A DNA stretch of 37,362 bases from assembly GCA_001970955.1 (NCBI GenBank), contig MPUH01000742.1, forward strand, positions 1 through 37,362, given 5' to 3'. How positions within the stretch are numbered: position 1 is the first letter of the stretch; every line of letters begins with the position of its first letter. The notes beneath the pieces were generated by a model. That model saw only the letters and a program-made list of their open reading frames with translations, made no database searches and had not been told where the DNA came from. Origin of the DNA: Stentor coeruleus (Eukaryota; Ciliophora; Heterotrichea; Heterotrichida; Stentoridae). Below are positions 19,141-28,600 of the stretch, in pieces. The translations under genes were made by a program, and so were the position numbers.

Positions 19141-20562
19141 ATGGACGATAGACAGCAACAGCTTGACTCGAATAGTTTTTTCGTAAGTGGAATAGGGGAC
19201 TTATCAGAGACCAAAATCTGTGAGCTTCTTGGTTGTATCCGTGTAAAAACATATTCTTGGGAACTAACAGGGGAAAAAAGGCGATTCTGTGAAGCAATTT
19301 ACTTGTCAACACAACAAGCTGAGCATGTTTACAACACTCAAAACCCTTTAAAACATGAAAAATNTGTTTACAACACTCAAAACCCTTTAAAACATGAAAA
19401 ATACCTTTTAAGATTCCTAGCAAAGCAAGCTATGACAACAATTTGGGTCACAGGCTTACCTGGAATTGTTTATAGCCGTGATTTGTTTACTGGGCTTAAT
19501 GATCTCACTTCAGGGCTTATAAGAGCAACAATCCCTCCAAATCCTGAGTAAGACATAAATAGAATCCCTGGAATCACATCTTTAGGAGTAGTAATGCTCA
19601 CTTATACTTCTCATATACTAGCTGAAGAAGCTTTACATATATTTAAAACTCCAACAAGATTATACAATCAAAATTATAGGGTTTTCGTTAACAGGGAAGT
19701 CCAGGCAATGTGGTCTGAGCCTTTTTACGACCTTTTAACTGCGATGTCTAAAGAAACCAGATTTGTAATTTTGAGTAACTTACCTCAGAATGTTAGTACA
19801 AGACAAATCGAAGAAGAAATCTCATGTTTTGGGTCTATGGAACGTATGCGAAGATACTCTGATTCCTGTGTACTCATAATGAGAAACGTTAACGACGGTA
19901 AAAATCTTCTTAAATCAGGAGGTCTACTAGTCGATGGGAAAAAGTGGAAATTCAAAGCTGCATCACGACTTAATGAAGATCCAATCGAACCTGATTTATT
20001 TAGACATATGAAAAACCAAATCCCTAAATCAGTTAATTCCTCATTCCATACTGATTCAATATATGAACTTTCTGTATTACATTTATCAACATCAGATCGA
20101 GGTCGTTTATTTGAAGTTATACAATCAAGTCCAGCATTTCCATGCACAAGAGATTCTAATGTTAAAGGAATGAGTGTTGATTTATTAAACAAAGCTAAAA
20201 AACTTCTACAACAGTCTAGGAAAACAGTTGAAAGTTCTGATTATTTGTTGGGACATGATAATAAACCAACTGGATATGATATGATGAAGAAACAGAAAAT
20301 TACTGAAAATAAGTATCAAGAAAGCTCGATGAGGTATCAGGGAGAAAATCATCAGACAAGGATTATAGATCAGAAGTATAATAAAGACCCTCCTGCGTAT
20401 ATGCCTTATGTAGCTAGTCCGATTATAGGACATAGTGATAGAAGTGCTAGTAATACTCCAGATCAGATACAAAATCTTACGATGGAACAGAAAATGCAGT
20501 ATTATTATATTCTTAACAATCCCAATCAGTACTATAATCCTTATGGTAACTATGGACCTTAA
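19141..20562 (+). CDS. RRM-domain RNA-binding protein, two exons, with an assembly gap
   Basis: Two frames join across the 15-base intron 19548-19562 (Pro-Glu-Ile-Pro-Gly across the junction), giving 468 residues as written. A single N at 19364 lies between two identical 38-base copies. Collapsing the 39-base unit leaves 455 residues and removes a 13-residue duplication (VYNTQNPLKHEK), which is almost certainly an assembly artefact. An RRM lies at about residues 204-280: RFVILSNLPQNVSTRQIEEE as RNP2 and first helix, and CVLIMRNV in the RNP1 strand region. The RNP1 aromatics are weak. The preceding 200 residues contain a second fold with TIWVTGLPGIVYSRDLFTGL and GVVMLTYTSHILAEEAL, which resembles a divergent RRM. 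The C-terminal 100 residues are Gln/Asn/Tyr-rich and disordered. RNA metabolism is inferred; no specific orthologue is claimed. Confidence 0.75.
19326..19402 (+). repeat. Perfect 38-base direct repeat flanking a single N
   Basis: Bases 19326-19363 and 19365-19402 are identical, separated by one undetermined base at 19364. The pattern is typical of two contig ends that overlap but were scaffolded with a nominal gap and not merged. The duplication is in frame by chance (39 bases). Confidence 0.9.
19548..19562 (+). other. 15-nt spliceosomal intron
   Basis: Sequence gtaagacataaatag, phase 2. Retention gives an immediate TAA. Removal joins the two halves of the RNA-binding protein. Position 10 is A. 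Confidence 0.85.
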
Positions 20563-20876
20563 GTTTAGAGATAGTTGTAGATTTAGTTTTAAGTTAAAAA
20601 AGAAAGTAGGATTAGGAGATTTGAAGACTGGGGATGCTTTTTTGATTTAAATGCGAATTGTTTGGGTGAAGTAGAGGTTGTAGGATTGAGTTTTGGGCTT
20701 TTAGATATTTTTGTGGAGAAAAGTGTATTTTAATTATCGTATAACTGTATATTTCATACACTAAACCAACTTATCTCCCAGCATCCACCATTTACTTCCA
20801 CAACCAGGCATATTTCCCTAGCCTTCTAGAAACTTCCGAACATAATAAAAATCCTAGGAAAAAATATACTCTAATA
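20563..20876 (+). other. Spacer, G-rich then strongly C-rich
   Basis: No gene seen. It is G-rich to about 20730; in 20761-20820 I count 23 C against 3 G. CTTATCT lies at 20770-20776, 101 bases before the next ATG. Confidence 0.6.
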
Positions 20877-22313
20877 ATGGATATTTCAGGTGATGGTGGT
20901 TTATTAAAAGAGATTCTTCAAGAAGGTACAGGGGAAACTCCTTTAACTGGAGAAGAAGTTGAAGTTCACTACACAGGGACTTTACTCGATGGATTAAAAT
21001 TTGACTCTTCACTAGACCGTGGTGAGCCTTTTAAATTTACTTTAGGTGAAGGAAAAGTAATTAAAGGTTGGGATCAAGGTGTTGCAACAATGAAAGTTGG
21101 TGAAAAATGTATTTTAACTTGTAGGGAAGATTATGCTTATGGTAAAAAAGGTATGCCTCCTAAAATCCCAGCAAGTGCAACATTGAAATTTGAAGTAGAA
21201 CTCCTGGCAAGACATGAAAAAGTTAAAGAAAAATGGGAATATGAGTATCATGAAAGAGTTGAAAAAGCTAAAATGCTAAAAGATCAAGGAAATGAACTAG
21301 TTAAACAAGGAAAATTCGCCCAGGCAAGAGGGGAATGTTATGCTGAAGGGTTATCATGGATTGAAGATGATCCTACTGATGAAGAGGATATTAATGAAAC
21401 TTCAAGAGAATTAAGGATGATTAAAGTCCAGTTGTATTCGAATCTTGCGATATGTGATATAAAAGCTGAAAACTGGTCAGAAGCGATTAAGAATTGTAAT
21501 GAAGCTTTGAAACTTGACCCGAATAACATCAAAATACTTTTCCGCAGAGGTACAGCCAAATCAAACTTTGGCCTTCTTGACGAAGCCTTAAAAGATGCCC
21601 AACGCGGTCTAGAACTTGAACCCAACAACAAAGACTTCAAACAACTTCAAGCTAAAATCAAAGAAAAAGCTAAAAAAGAAAAACAAGAAGAAAAAAAAAT
21701 GTTCGGGAATATTTTCAGTAAAAGCGGTGGCCTTTATTCTGAAAAAAAAGTTATAGTCAGTGAATACACAATCCCTCCAACCCCTTTATCAACAAATCCA
21801 AAAGTATTTATGGATATTGCAATAGGTGATGGTCAAGCAAAACGAGTAACTTTTGAATTATTTGCTAATATCGTACCAAAAACTGCAGAAAATTTCAGAG
21901 CTTTATGTACTGGTGAAAAAGGTACTGGTCGAGGTGGAGTACTTTTATCATATAAAGGATGTACTTTTCATAGGATTATTAAAGGTTTTATGATGCAAGG
22001 AGGAGATTTTACTAATCATAATGGCACTGGTGGAGAAAGTATTTATGGGTTGAAATTTGAAGATGAGAATTTCGCTATAAAACATAAACAGCCAGGGTTG
22101 CTGTCTATGGCTAATAGTGGACCTGGGACTAATGGGTCACAGTTTTTTATAACTTTTGTTGAAACACCACATTTAGATGGGAAACATGTGGTTTTTGGAA
22201 GAGTTATTGACGGAATGGAAGCTTGTAGAGAGGTAGAAAATATTGAAACTGATAAAGGTGATAAACCTAAAGCTGGTGTTAGGATTATTGAGTGTGGTAT
22301 GGTCACAAATTAG
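20877..22313 (+). CDS. Dual-family immunophilin: FKBP-TPR-cyclophilin
   Basis: 478 residues with two unrelated prolyl isomerase domains. Residues about 8-112 form an [20 protein letters not shown], the DRGEPFKF block, [15 protein letters not shown] and FEVELL. Most FK506-pocket residues are kept, but the usual His of the GHP loop is Met (GMPPKIP). Residues about 128-265 hold three TPRs, with Lys/Asn in KDQGNE and Asn in YSNLA compatible with a carboxylate clamp for Hsp90/Hsp70 tails. Residues about 305-478 form a cyclophilin with [16 protein letters not shown] (Arg366) and [16 protein letters not shown]. The cyclosporin-contact Trp (human CypA W121) is His432 here, as in Cyp40, which predicts weaker cyclosporin binding. 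The FKBP-TPR-cyclophilin order is the FCBP type described in Toxoplasma. No intron. Confidence 0.95.
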   Translation: MDISGDGGLLKEILQEGTGETPLTGEEVEVHYTGTLLDGLKFDSSLDRGEPFKFTLGEGKVIKGWDQGVATMKVGEKCILTCREDYAYGKKGMPPKIPASATLKFEVELLARHEKVKEKWEYEYHERVEKAKMLKDQGNELVKQGKFAQARGECYAEGLSWIEDDPTDEEDINETSRELRMIKVQLYSNLAICDIKAENWSEAIKNCNEALKLDPNNIKILFRRGTAKSNFGLLDEALKDAQRGLELEPNNKDFKQLQAKIKEKAKKEKQEEKKMFGNIFSKSGGLYSEKKVIVSEYTIPPTPLSTNPKVFMDIAIGDGQAKRVTFELFANIVPKTAENFRALCTGEKGTGRGGVLLSYKGCTFHRIIKGFMMQGGDFTNHNGTGGESIYGLKFEDENFAIKHKQPGLLSMANSGPGTNGSQFFITFVETPHLDGKHVVFGRVIDGMEACREVENIETDKGDKPKAGVRIIECGMVTN

Positions 22314-22859
22314 CATAAGTTAATGATTGAGTTTTGATTAGAAATAGTTTTATAAACTTTTTTTAGTGGGATTATGTAAATTGGATTAGTATATGTTATG
22401 GATTTTGGCATTGAAGCAATTCATGATTATGTTTTTATTATTAGGTAATATGGAACTTAATATAAAAACAAAGTTGTATCCTAGCGATAATTCATAATTA
22501 ATGCCAATCCTTGAAGTTTTAAACTTAGTCCTTATGTTTTTATTTAAATTCAAAGCATTTTATTCTAAACCATATTAATCTATAACCTCATTCAACTATA
22601 AAAATCATGTTGTTTTTATCAAAACTCTTCTTATAATTGAAAAAATAGCCTTTATCATACCTTTTCAATTATATCATAATCAGCCATTACACCTCATAAA
22701 AAAAAATCATTCAGATTATCCTAAAAATCACTTCCATAAATCTAAGTTTCTCAATACCTTCATTTTCTATCGCATTTCACGTTAATTACCCTCTACCCTT
22801 AAAGCATACTTTTAATCAATAACCATCCTTTGAATCCATCCATAATCTCAGTCTAAAAT
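22314..22859 (+). other. Spacer upstream of the kinase gene
   Basis: No gene seen. It is G-richer on the left to about 22450, and C-rich and G-poor from about 22500 to the ATG at 22860. Nothing distinctive beyond the composition switch. Confidence 0.5.
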
Positions 22860-25580
22860 ATGGGAAGTTGTGTTACAAAAAACCAAAAAACAGAAGCAGA
22901 CCGTAGCTTAAGTATCAAAGCAAATGGCTTAAGTATCGCAGAAGAAGCCAGAAGATCAGTAAAAGACCCTAATCGGCTAACTCGTAAAAACCTCAAACAA
23001 AAAGCAGCAGTGGTCGATGCTCGTTTACAGAACAACCCATCCTCCGAAGCAGCAACAGCTCATGAAATTTTTAAGAAAAAAAACGACCAAGACTTAAAAC
23101 TCATAAGTTCCAGTCTGCAAAAGCACTTTATTTTCAACAGTTTGACAAACCAACAAAAAAATCTCATAGTCGAAAGGATGAGATTTTACGAAATCGAAGC
23201 CAACCAAGTGATTTTTGAACAAAACTCAAAAGGTACATCATTTTTCATCATATCTGCTGGCCGTGTTGAAGTTATTATAAACGGTAATAGAGTCAATGTT
23301 TTAAAATCAGGTGAGAGCTTTGGGGAATTAGCGTTATTACACGACACACCAAGAAGTGCATCAGTAAGGACTATAATAAAATGTAATCTTTGGAGTGTTG
23401 ACAGGGGTACTTTTAGAACAACATTAGAAGAACTAAATGCACAGAACTTTTTAGAAAATAAAAAATTTATTGACAGTATCAGTGTTTTTGAAGTCTTAAG
23501 TGAAGAACAAAGAGAAATATTAGTAGGAGCATTATCAGTATTGAAATTTACTAATGGAAGTAAAGTTGTTAATGAAGGTGATCCTGGGGATTTACTTTAT
23601 ATAATCAAAGAAGGAAGTGTTGTATGCACACAAAAAGGTAGAGAGGTTAGGGTTATGAATAAAGGGGATTATTTTGGAGAACAAGCTTTATATTATGGAT
23701 CTATGAGGACAGCAACAGTAACAGCAGCTGAAGATGTTATATTATTAGCTTTAGGTAGAGAAAATTTAGTTGAATGCTTAGGAGCTTCATTACAGTTGGT
23801 TATATATAAAAACTCAATGAGAATTGCTTTCAAAAAAAATGAATACCTAAGCCGGTTAAATAAAGACCAACAGGAAAATCTGATAAATGAAATGCAAATC
23901 CAAAGCTATGAAGCTGGTAGTGTTGTTGTTCCTGCAGGGACATTAAAAAAAGAAAGTATTATGGCTTTGGTAAAAGGGGAACTTAAATACTCAGGACAAA
24001 CTCAAGCAGTTTTTAAACTTTTTGATGTCCTTGGAGCTAATGAAGTTATAAACAGTTTATCTACAGATTCAACAAATCAGAAACTTCATGAAGAAAACTC
24101 TTGGGAATCTGACCTTATTGCTATAAATGAAGTTGATATAACACATATATCAAACTCAGGGTTTTTCAATTGTATAGGTGGGGATTATAATCATGTTACA
24201 GCAATGAATGAAGCACTTACATCAATGAGACGTGTGCAAATATTCAAAGCTTTAAACAATGAAGAACTTTGTAAATTGGTTTCAGCTTTAAAAACACAAG
24301 AATTTGCTGATAATGAAATAATTGTTGAACAGAACTCAACAGGGGATAAGTTTTACCTAATAAAAACTGGTAAAGTTGAGATTATTAAAGATGGAGTTAG
24401 TTTGAGGACTATAACAAAAGATGATTATTTTGGGGAAAGGTCATTACTTTTAGATGAAATACGTAGCGCAAGTGTTATTGCAAGGAAAAAAGTTATCTGT
24501 TGGGTTATGTCGAGTGCTGATTTTAAAGATATACTTAGTGAGAAGATAAGGGAAAGGCTTATGGATAGGATTAAATTACAAGATGATAGCATTAAATTAG
24601 AAGATTTGGTTTTGGTTAAGACTTTGGGAAATGGAATGTTTGGTAATGTGTTTTTGGTAGCTCATAAGGAACATAAGAATTTGTATGCGTTAAAAGCTGT
24701 TGATAGGAGGAAAATTACTGCTTTTCAGATTGAGGAAAATATTGTTTTAGAAAGGAAAATACTGTTACAATTGGACCATACGTTGATTATGAAGCTTGTG
24801 AGAACTTTTAAGGATCAGAAAAGATTGTATTTTCTGTTAGAATATATAAGGGGTATGGATTTGTTTGATGTTTTGAGAAAGCTTCAGTTACTTAAAGAAT
24901 GTGATGCGAAGTTTTATGTTGGGTGTATTATTGTGATTATTGAGCATCTGCATGAGAGGGAGATTATTTATAGAGATTTAAAGCCTGAGAATATGGTTGT
25001 TGATGCTGAGGGGTATCCTAAACTTATTGACTTCGGCACAGCAAAATTCATCCGTGGAAGAACTTATACAATAGTTGGTACACCACATTATATGGCCCCT
25101 GAAGTTGTCACTGGACATGGTTATGGCTTATCAGCTGATTATTGGACTGTAGGTATAATGGCTTATGAATTCCTCTTTGGATATGTTCCATTTGGTGAAG
25201 ATGAACGTGATCCATATAACATCTATGAAAAAATTCAAGAACGTAGACTTGTTTTCCCTCAATGGATCGACAACAAAAATAAAGTTAAAGAGTTCATTTC
25301 TCAATTACTAAGTAAAAATCCAGCTAGTAGACTTAGTGGATCATTTGATAAACTTAAAAGTCATCCGTGGTTTATAGGTTTGAATTGGGATAAAATAACA
25401 AGCAAAGAACTTAAAGCCCCTTATGTGCCAAAATTCGCCAATTTAGATATTGAAATCGACACAGCTTTTAGGAGTCAAAAAAACCTTGATGAAGTCATTT
25501 CACGTATAGAAAACTCTGAAGATATCCCGAAATGCAAAAGAAGAGATGTTCCTCCAGCTGATTGGGATGAGGACTTCTAA
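22860..25580 (+). CDS. cGMP-dependent protein kinase, protist type with four cyclic-nucleotide-binding domains
   Basis: 906 residues. The N-terminus MGSCVTK offers Gly2 for myristoylation and Cys4 for palmitoylation. Four CNB domains follow: A with FGELALLHDTPRSASV (about 155-172), B with FGEQALYYGSMRTATV (about 273), C degenerate with no phosphate-binding cassette (about 335-425), and D with FGERSLLLDEIRSASV (about 523). The AGC kinase domain has GNGMFGNVF (Gly590), Lys612, Asp706 in YRDLKPEN, Asp724 in DFG, and an activation loop GRTYTIVGTPHYMAPE. It ends in the short tail WDEDF. Two active distal CNBs around a degenerate C match the apicomplexan PKG layout. The gatekeeper position aligns with Leu660, where Plasmodium PKG has a small Thr. 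Probable role: membrane-anchored effector of cGMP signalling. There is no intron, and a composition reset falls inside the kinase domain near 25020. Confidence 0.95.
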   Translation: MGSCVTKNQKTEADRSLSIKANGLSIAEEARRSVKDPNRLTRKNLKQKAAVVDARLQNNPSSEAATAHEIFKKKNDQDLKLISSSLQKHFIFNSLTNQQKNLIVERMRFYEIEANQVIFEQNSKGTSFFIISAGRVEVIINGNRVNVLKSGESFGELALLHDTPRSASVRTIIKCNLWSVDRGTFRTTLEELNAQNFLENKKFIDSISVFEVLSEEQREILVGALSVLKFTNGSKVVNEGDPGDLLYIIKEGSVVCTQKGREVRVMNKGDYFGEQALYYGSMRTATVTAAEDVILLALGRENLVECLGASLQLVIYKNSMRIAFKKNEYLSRLNKDQQENLINEMQIQSYEAGSVVVPAGTLKKESIMALVKGELKYSGQTQAVFKLFDVLGANEVINSLSTDSTNQKLHEENSWESDLIAINEVDITHISNSGFFNCIGGDYNHVTAMNEALTSMRRVQIFKALNNEELCKLVSALKTQEFADNEIIVEQNSTGDKFYLIKTGKVEIIKDGVSLRTITKDDYFGERSLLLDEIRSASVIARKKVICWVMSSADFKDILSEKIRERLMDRIKLQDDSIKLEDLVLVKTLGNGMFGNVFLVAHKEHKNLYALKAVDRRKITAFQIEENIVLERKILLQLDHTLIMKLVRTFKDQKRLYFLLEYIRGMDLFDVLRKLQLLKECDAKFYVGCIIVIIEHLHEREIIYRDLKPENMVVDAEGYPKLIDFGTAKFIRGRTYTIVGTPHYMAPEVVTGHGYGLSADYWTVGIMAYEFLFGYVPFGEDERDPYNIYEKIQERRLVFPQWIDNKNKVKEFISQLLSKNPASRLSGSFDKLKSHPWFIGLNWDKITSKELKAPYVPKFANLDIEIDTAFRSQKNLDEVISRIENSEDIPKCKRRDVPPADWDEDF

Positions 25581-25679
25581 TTCTAAGTAATCTAGTGTAA
25601 GAATATAAACAAGTATAAGTTTTTATAGTATTTATAGATAAAAAACTTAATGTTTATATCTAAAAAATAATTTATTAGT

Positions 25680-28600
25680 CTAGTTTGGTCGTTTTTTGCT
25701 TAGCGCCCTAACATTTTCTGACAAATTTTCCACCCATTTGCTCAGCCCTTCATTTTCATTTTTAACTAAAAGTAACTCGCCAATAGTCAGATGTACTGTG
25801 CAAGGGATCCATCTTTGGCTTTGCCCATCAAAAACCTCAACTTTCGCGTTCTGCGCCGTGTTTTCATCTATATTATCACTATCTGAGTCCTCCCAATCTT
25901 TTTCTCCAAACAACCCTCTTAATATTTTCTTTATAATCTCCAATCTTTGTCCTGGTGTTTTAAGCATAACCTGTTCTTTACTTTTACTACTAGGCCTATT
26001 TAAAGAATCTGCATACAAATTTTCTAACCACCTAAGCTCTTGTCTTCGTTTATTAACCCAATCTTTAATCGCTGGTATTTTTGCAAAGATTTTCACTAGA
26101 AAATCAATAGAAGAGTCTGTTGCCATAACATATTTCTTATTATTTTGTATTTGTTTCATATAACTAGTCATCAAAATATCAACTTTTTCTTGACAAAATT
26201 TATCAACTTGAGCAAGTATCCAAAACAATTGTCTCATATACGGTTTATGCTTATCATGATTAGCTTTATCTATACCGTTTATAAGAAAATTCCCATATTT
26301 CAAAGTTAAAATCTTGTTATCAGTACAAAGAGTTGTGTAGAATTGTCCAAGAACTTTACCTCCATATCTTGACCCAGCATCATTTAAAAAGCTCGTCATT
26401 GTGGTTTCTTCAAAAAAGTATTCGATTTGATCAGAACTTAACTCGCTTATAGACAATTGTAAAGAACTAATAAGAAATACTAAGGAACTTGTGTTTTCAT
26501 TAAGGAAAATCTCAGATTTATCTTCAGGTTTGTATTTATCATAACCTAAATAAATATCTGTGTTTTTATATGGTTCAATTTCTATATCACTATAAGGGAT
26601 TTTTCTTATATAAGATATAAGACGATCTGGTATTGAGTATTTTATTATAAGATTTGGGAAGAGTTTTAAGGTTCTATATATGATTTCAAAATACTGAGCG
26701 TAATTATAGGAAAAAGGCTTTCGGGCTAGATCAATAGATTTGATTAGTCTTTTGAAGAACTGCTCTTGGATGTTAAGAGATGTTTGTTTTAAGGCGAAAT
26801 GAATAAGACCTACTATTGCTCTACGCTTTTCGGTTACAGGACAGTCCATTAAGAGTTCTTTTAGCACGTATTTGTATGAAACCATTTCTAAGACCCATTC
26901 ACTGATTTCAAAGTTGTCTTTTAGCTGGTCTTTTATGCTTTGGATACATGTTGCTATACGCATATAGTCTCGAGAACGGATCATTACTGTTAGGAAAAAG
27001 CAGATACCGAATTTACAGATCGCGTTATTTTTTTCGTTTAGGAGTTGGAGGATGAAATCAAAGTACTCTGGACTAAAACTTGATTTACATCGCCAGTAAC
27101 GTTCGTTTTCTTCTTTAACTTCAGAGAACTCGATTTCGTTGGTATCGTATGTATATACCAGAGGCTTCAAAATTTCTTCTTCTTTTCTATAAACATAAAA
27201 CTTTGATCTTTCATATAATAGTATATAAGCATTTCGATGTTTAGATTTAAAAGCTGCAGCTGTAATTCCAGACTGGGCCTGATAACTAAACTTTTCCTCT
27301 CCTCCAAAAGCTTCATTAGGTATATCTGAAGGATCTAAAGGTCTAACAAGTGTATCATTAAACTCAAACCATTGATTTTGCTCTCTAATAAACGAATAAT
27401 AATGCCCACTATCAGCAGTTCCTACATGTATAATAATCCCTCTTAATCGATATTGATAATAATCATCAGGATATCTTTTCGTAGGAGCTTCCTTAGTAAA
27501 ATCTTTCCCTGCAAGTGCTGCAGCTTCTTTTTCTTTAGAATATTCTAACCGTTCTATACCTTCTTGTGTGAAATTCTCCATGTTTAATTCCATTGGGAAC
27601 TCACAATAATCATTAAGTTTTAGTCTTTTCATAGAATCGTAATCAAATTCAAAACGTCTGAGGGTTATGAAAATAATATTAGGCAAGTATTTTATACATA
27701 CCCTTCTTATAGCTGTAACTTTACTCTCACAATGATCACATTGATATGCATTTGATCCTTCTAACACCTCCCCTTCTTTAAAACTTTCTAAACTTTCAAT
27801 TAAAGACTTTTTATTTTTCACCTGTACAGGAAGAGTTATAAAAGCTTCATTAACCTCACTTCTATGCTTACAAGCCTGTTGGCCAATAAGTTCTGTTGCT
27901 AACTGCCCAGTAAAAAGTTCTTTAACAATATCTTGACAAGGATGTCCTTTTATCCTAGTTTCCAGTCTATCCATAAATGCATTAATAAACTCATCAGCAT
28001 CCATTTGTTCAAGAACATTAACAGCCCTACCTTCCCAATCTTTAAAAGCTTTACATATTCCTTTAGGGTTTACATGTTGTTTATCACTGTTTTTTAATGC
28101 TGAATATACATTTTGTAGTTGATATAAAAGATTATCTTCAAGTGGCTCATCAGGTTTATTGATTCTTAATATTGTCTCTCTGAAATTTGATACAAAAAAC
28201 AATTGTTGTAATGAAGAAATCATGTAACATATACAACCTAGGTTTTTTATACCAACATATCCTGTATCAGATTTCTCATGAGCTCTTGGATGATAATTCC
28301 AATCTGCTAGTCTTGATGATCGCCAATGTGGGTCTTGATATTGAGAGCTTAAATAGCTTATAACATATTCTAAAGCTTTTTTGTTATGATTACATATTTC
28401 TTTTAGTAAGTCAAATGCTTCTTTACGTGTGTCACTGTTTTTACATTTCGGAGCATCTTTTATTAGTTTGGATGGGATTTCAAACAGACAAGTATGGAGG
28501 ATTAACCGGATTATGTCTTCGGATATGTTGATGTGGATTTTTTTCATTGTGGTTTTGAGAACTTTGAGGATACCAGAAAGAGTTGTGTCGTGTTCTTTGC

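Noticed and set aside
20877..22313. Possibility that the FKBP and cyclophilin halves are two genes wrongly joined
   Set aside because: The frame is continuous through the TPR linker with no stop, gap or N, and the domain order matches a known family.
23757..23771. A 15-base GT-AG string (gtagagaaaatttag) with A at position 10 inside the PKG gene, phase 1 and stop-free
   Set aside because: It encodes Arg-Glu-Asn of the conserved end of CNB-B (LALGRENLVECLG), so splicing would delete part of a well-conserved helix.
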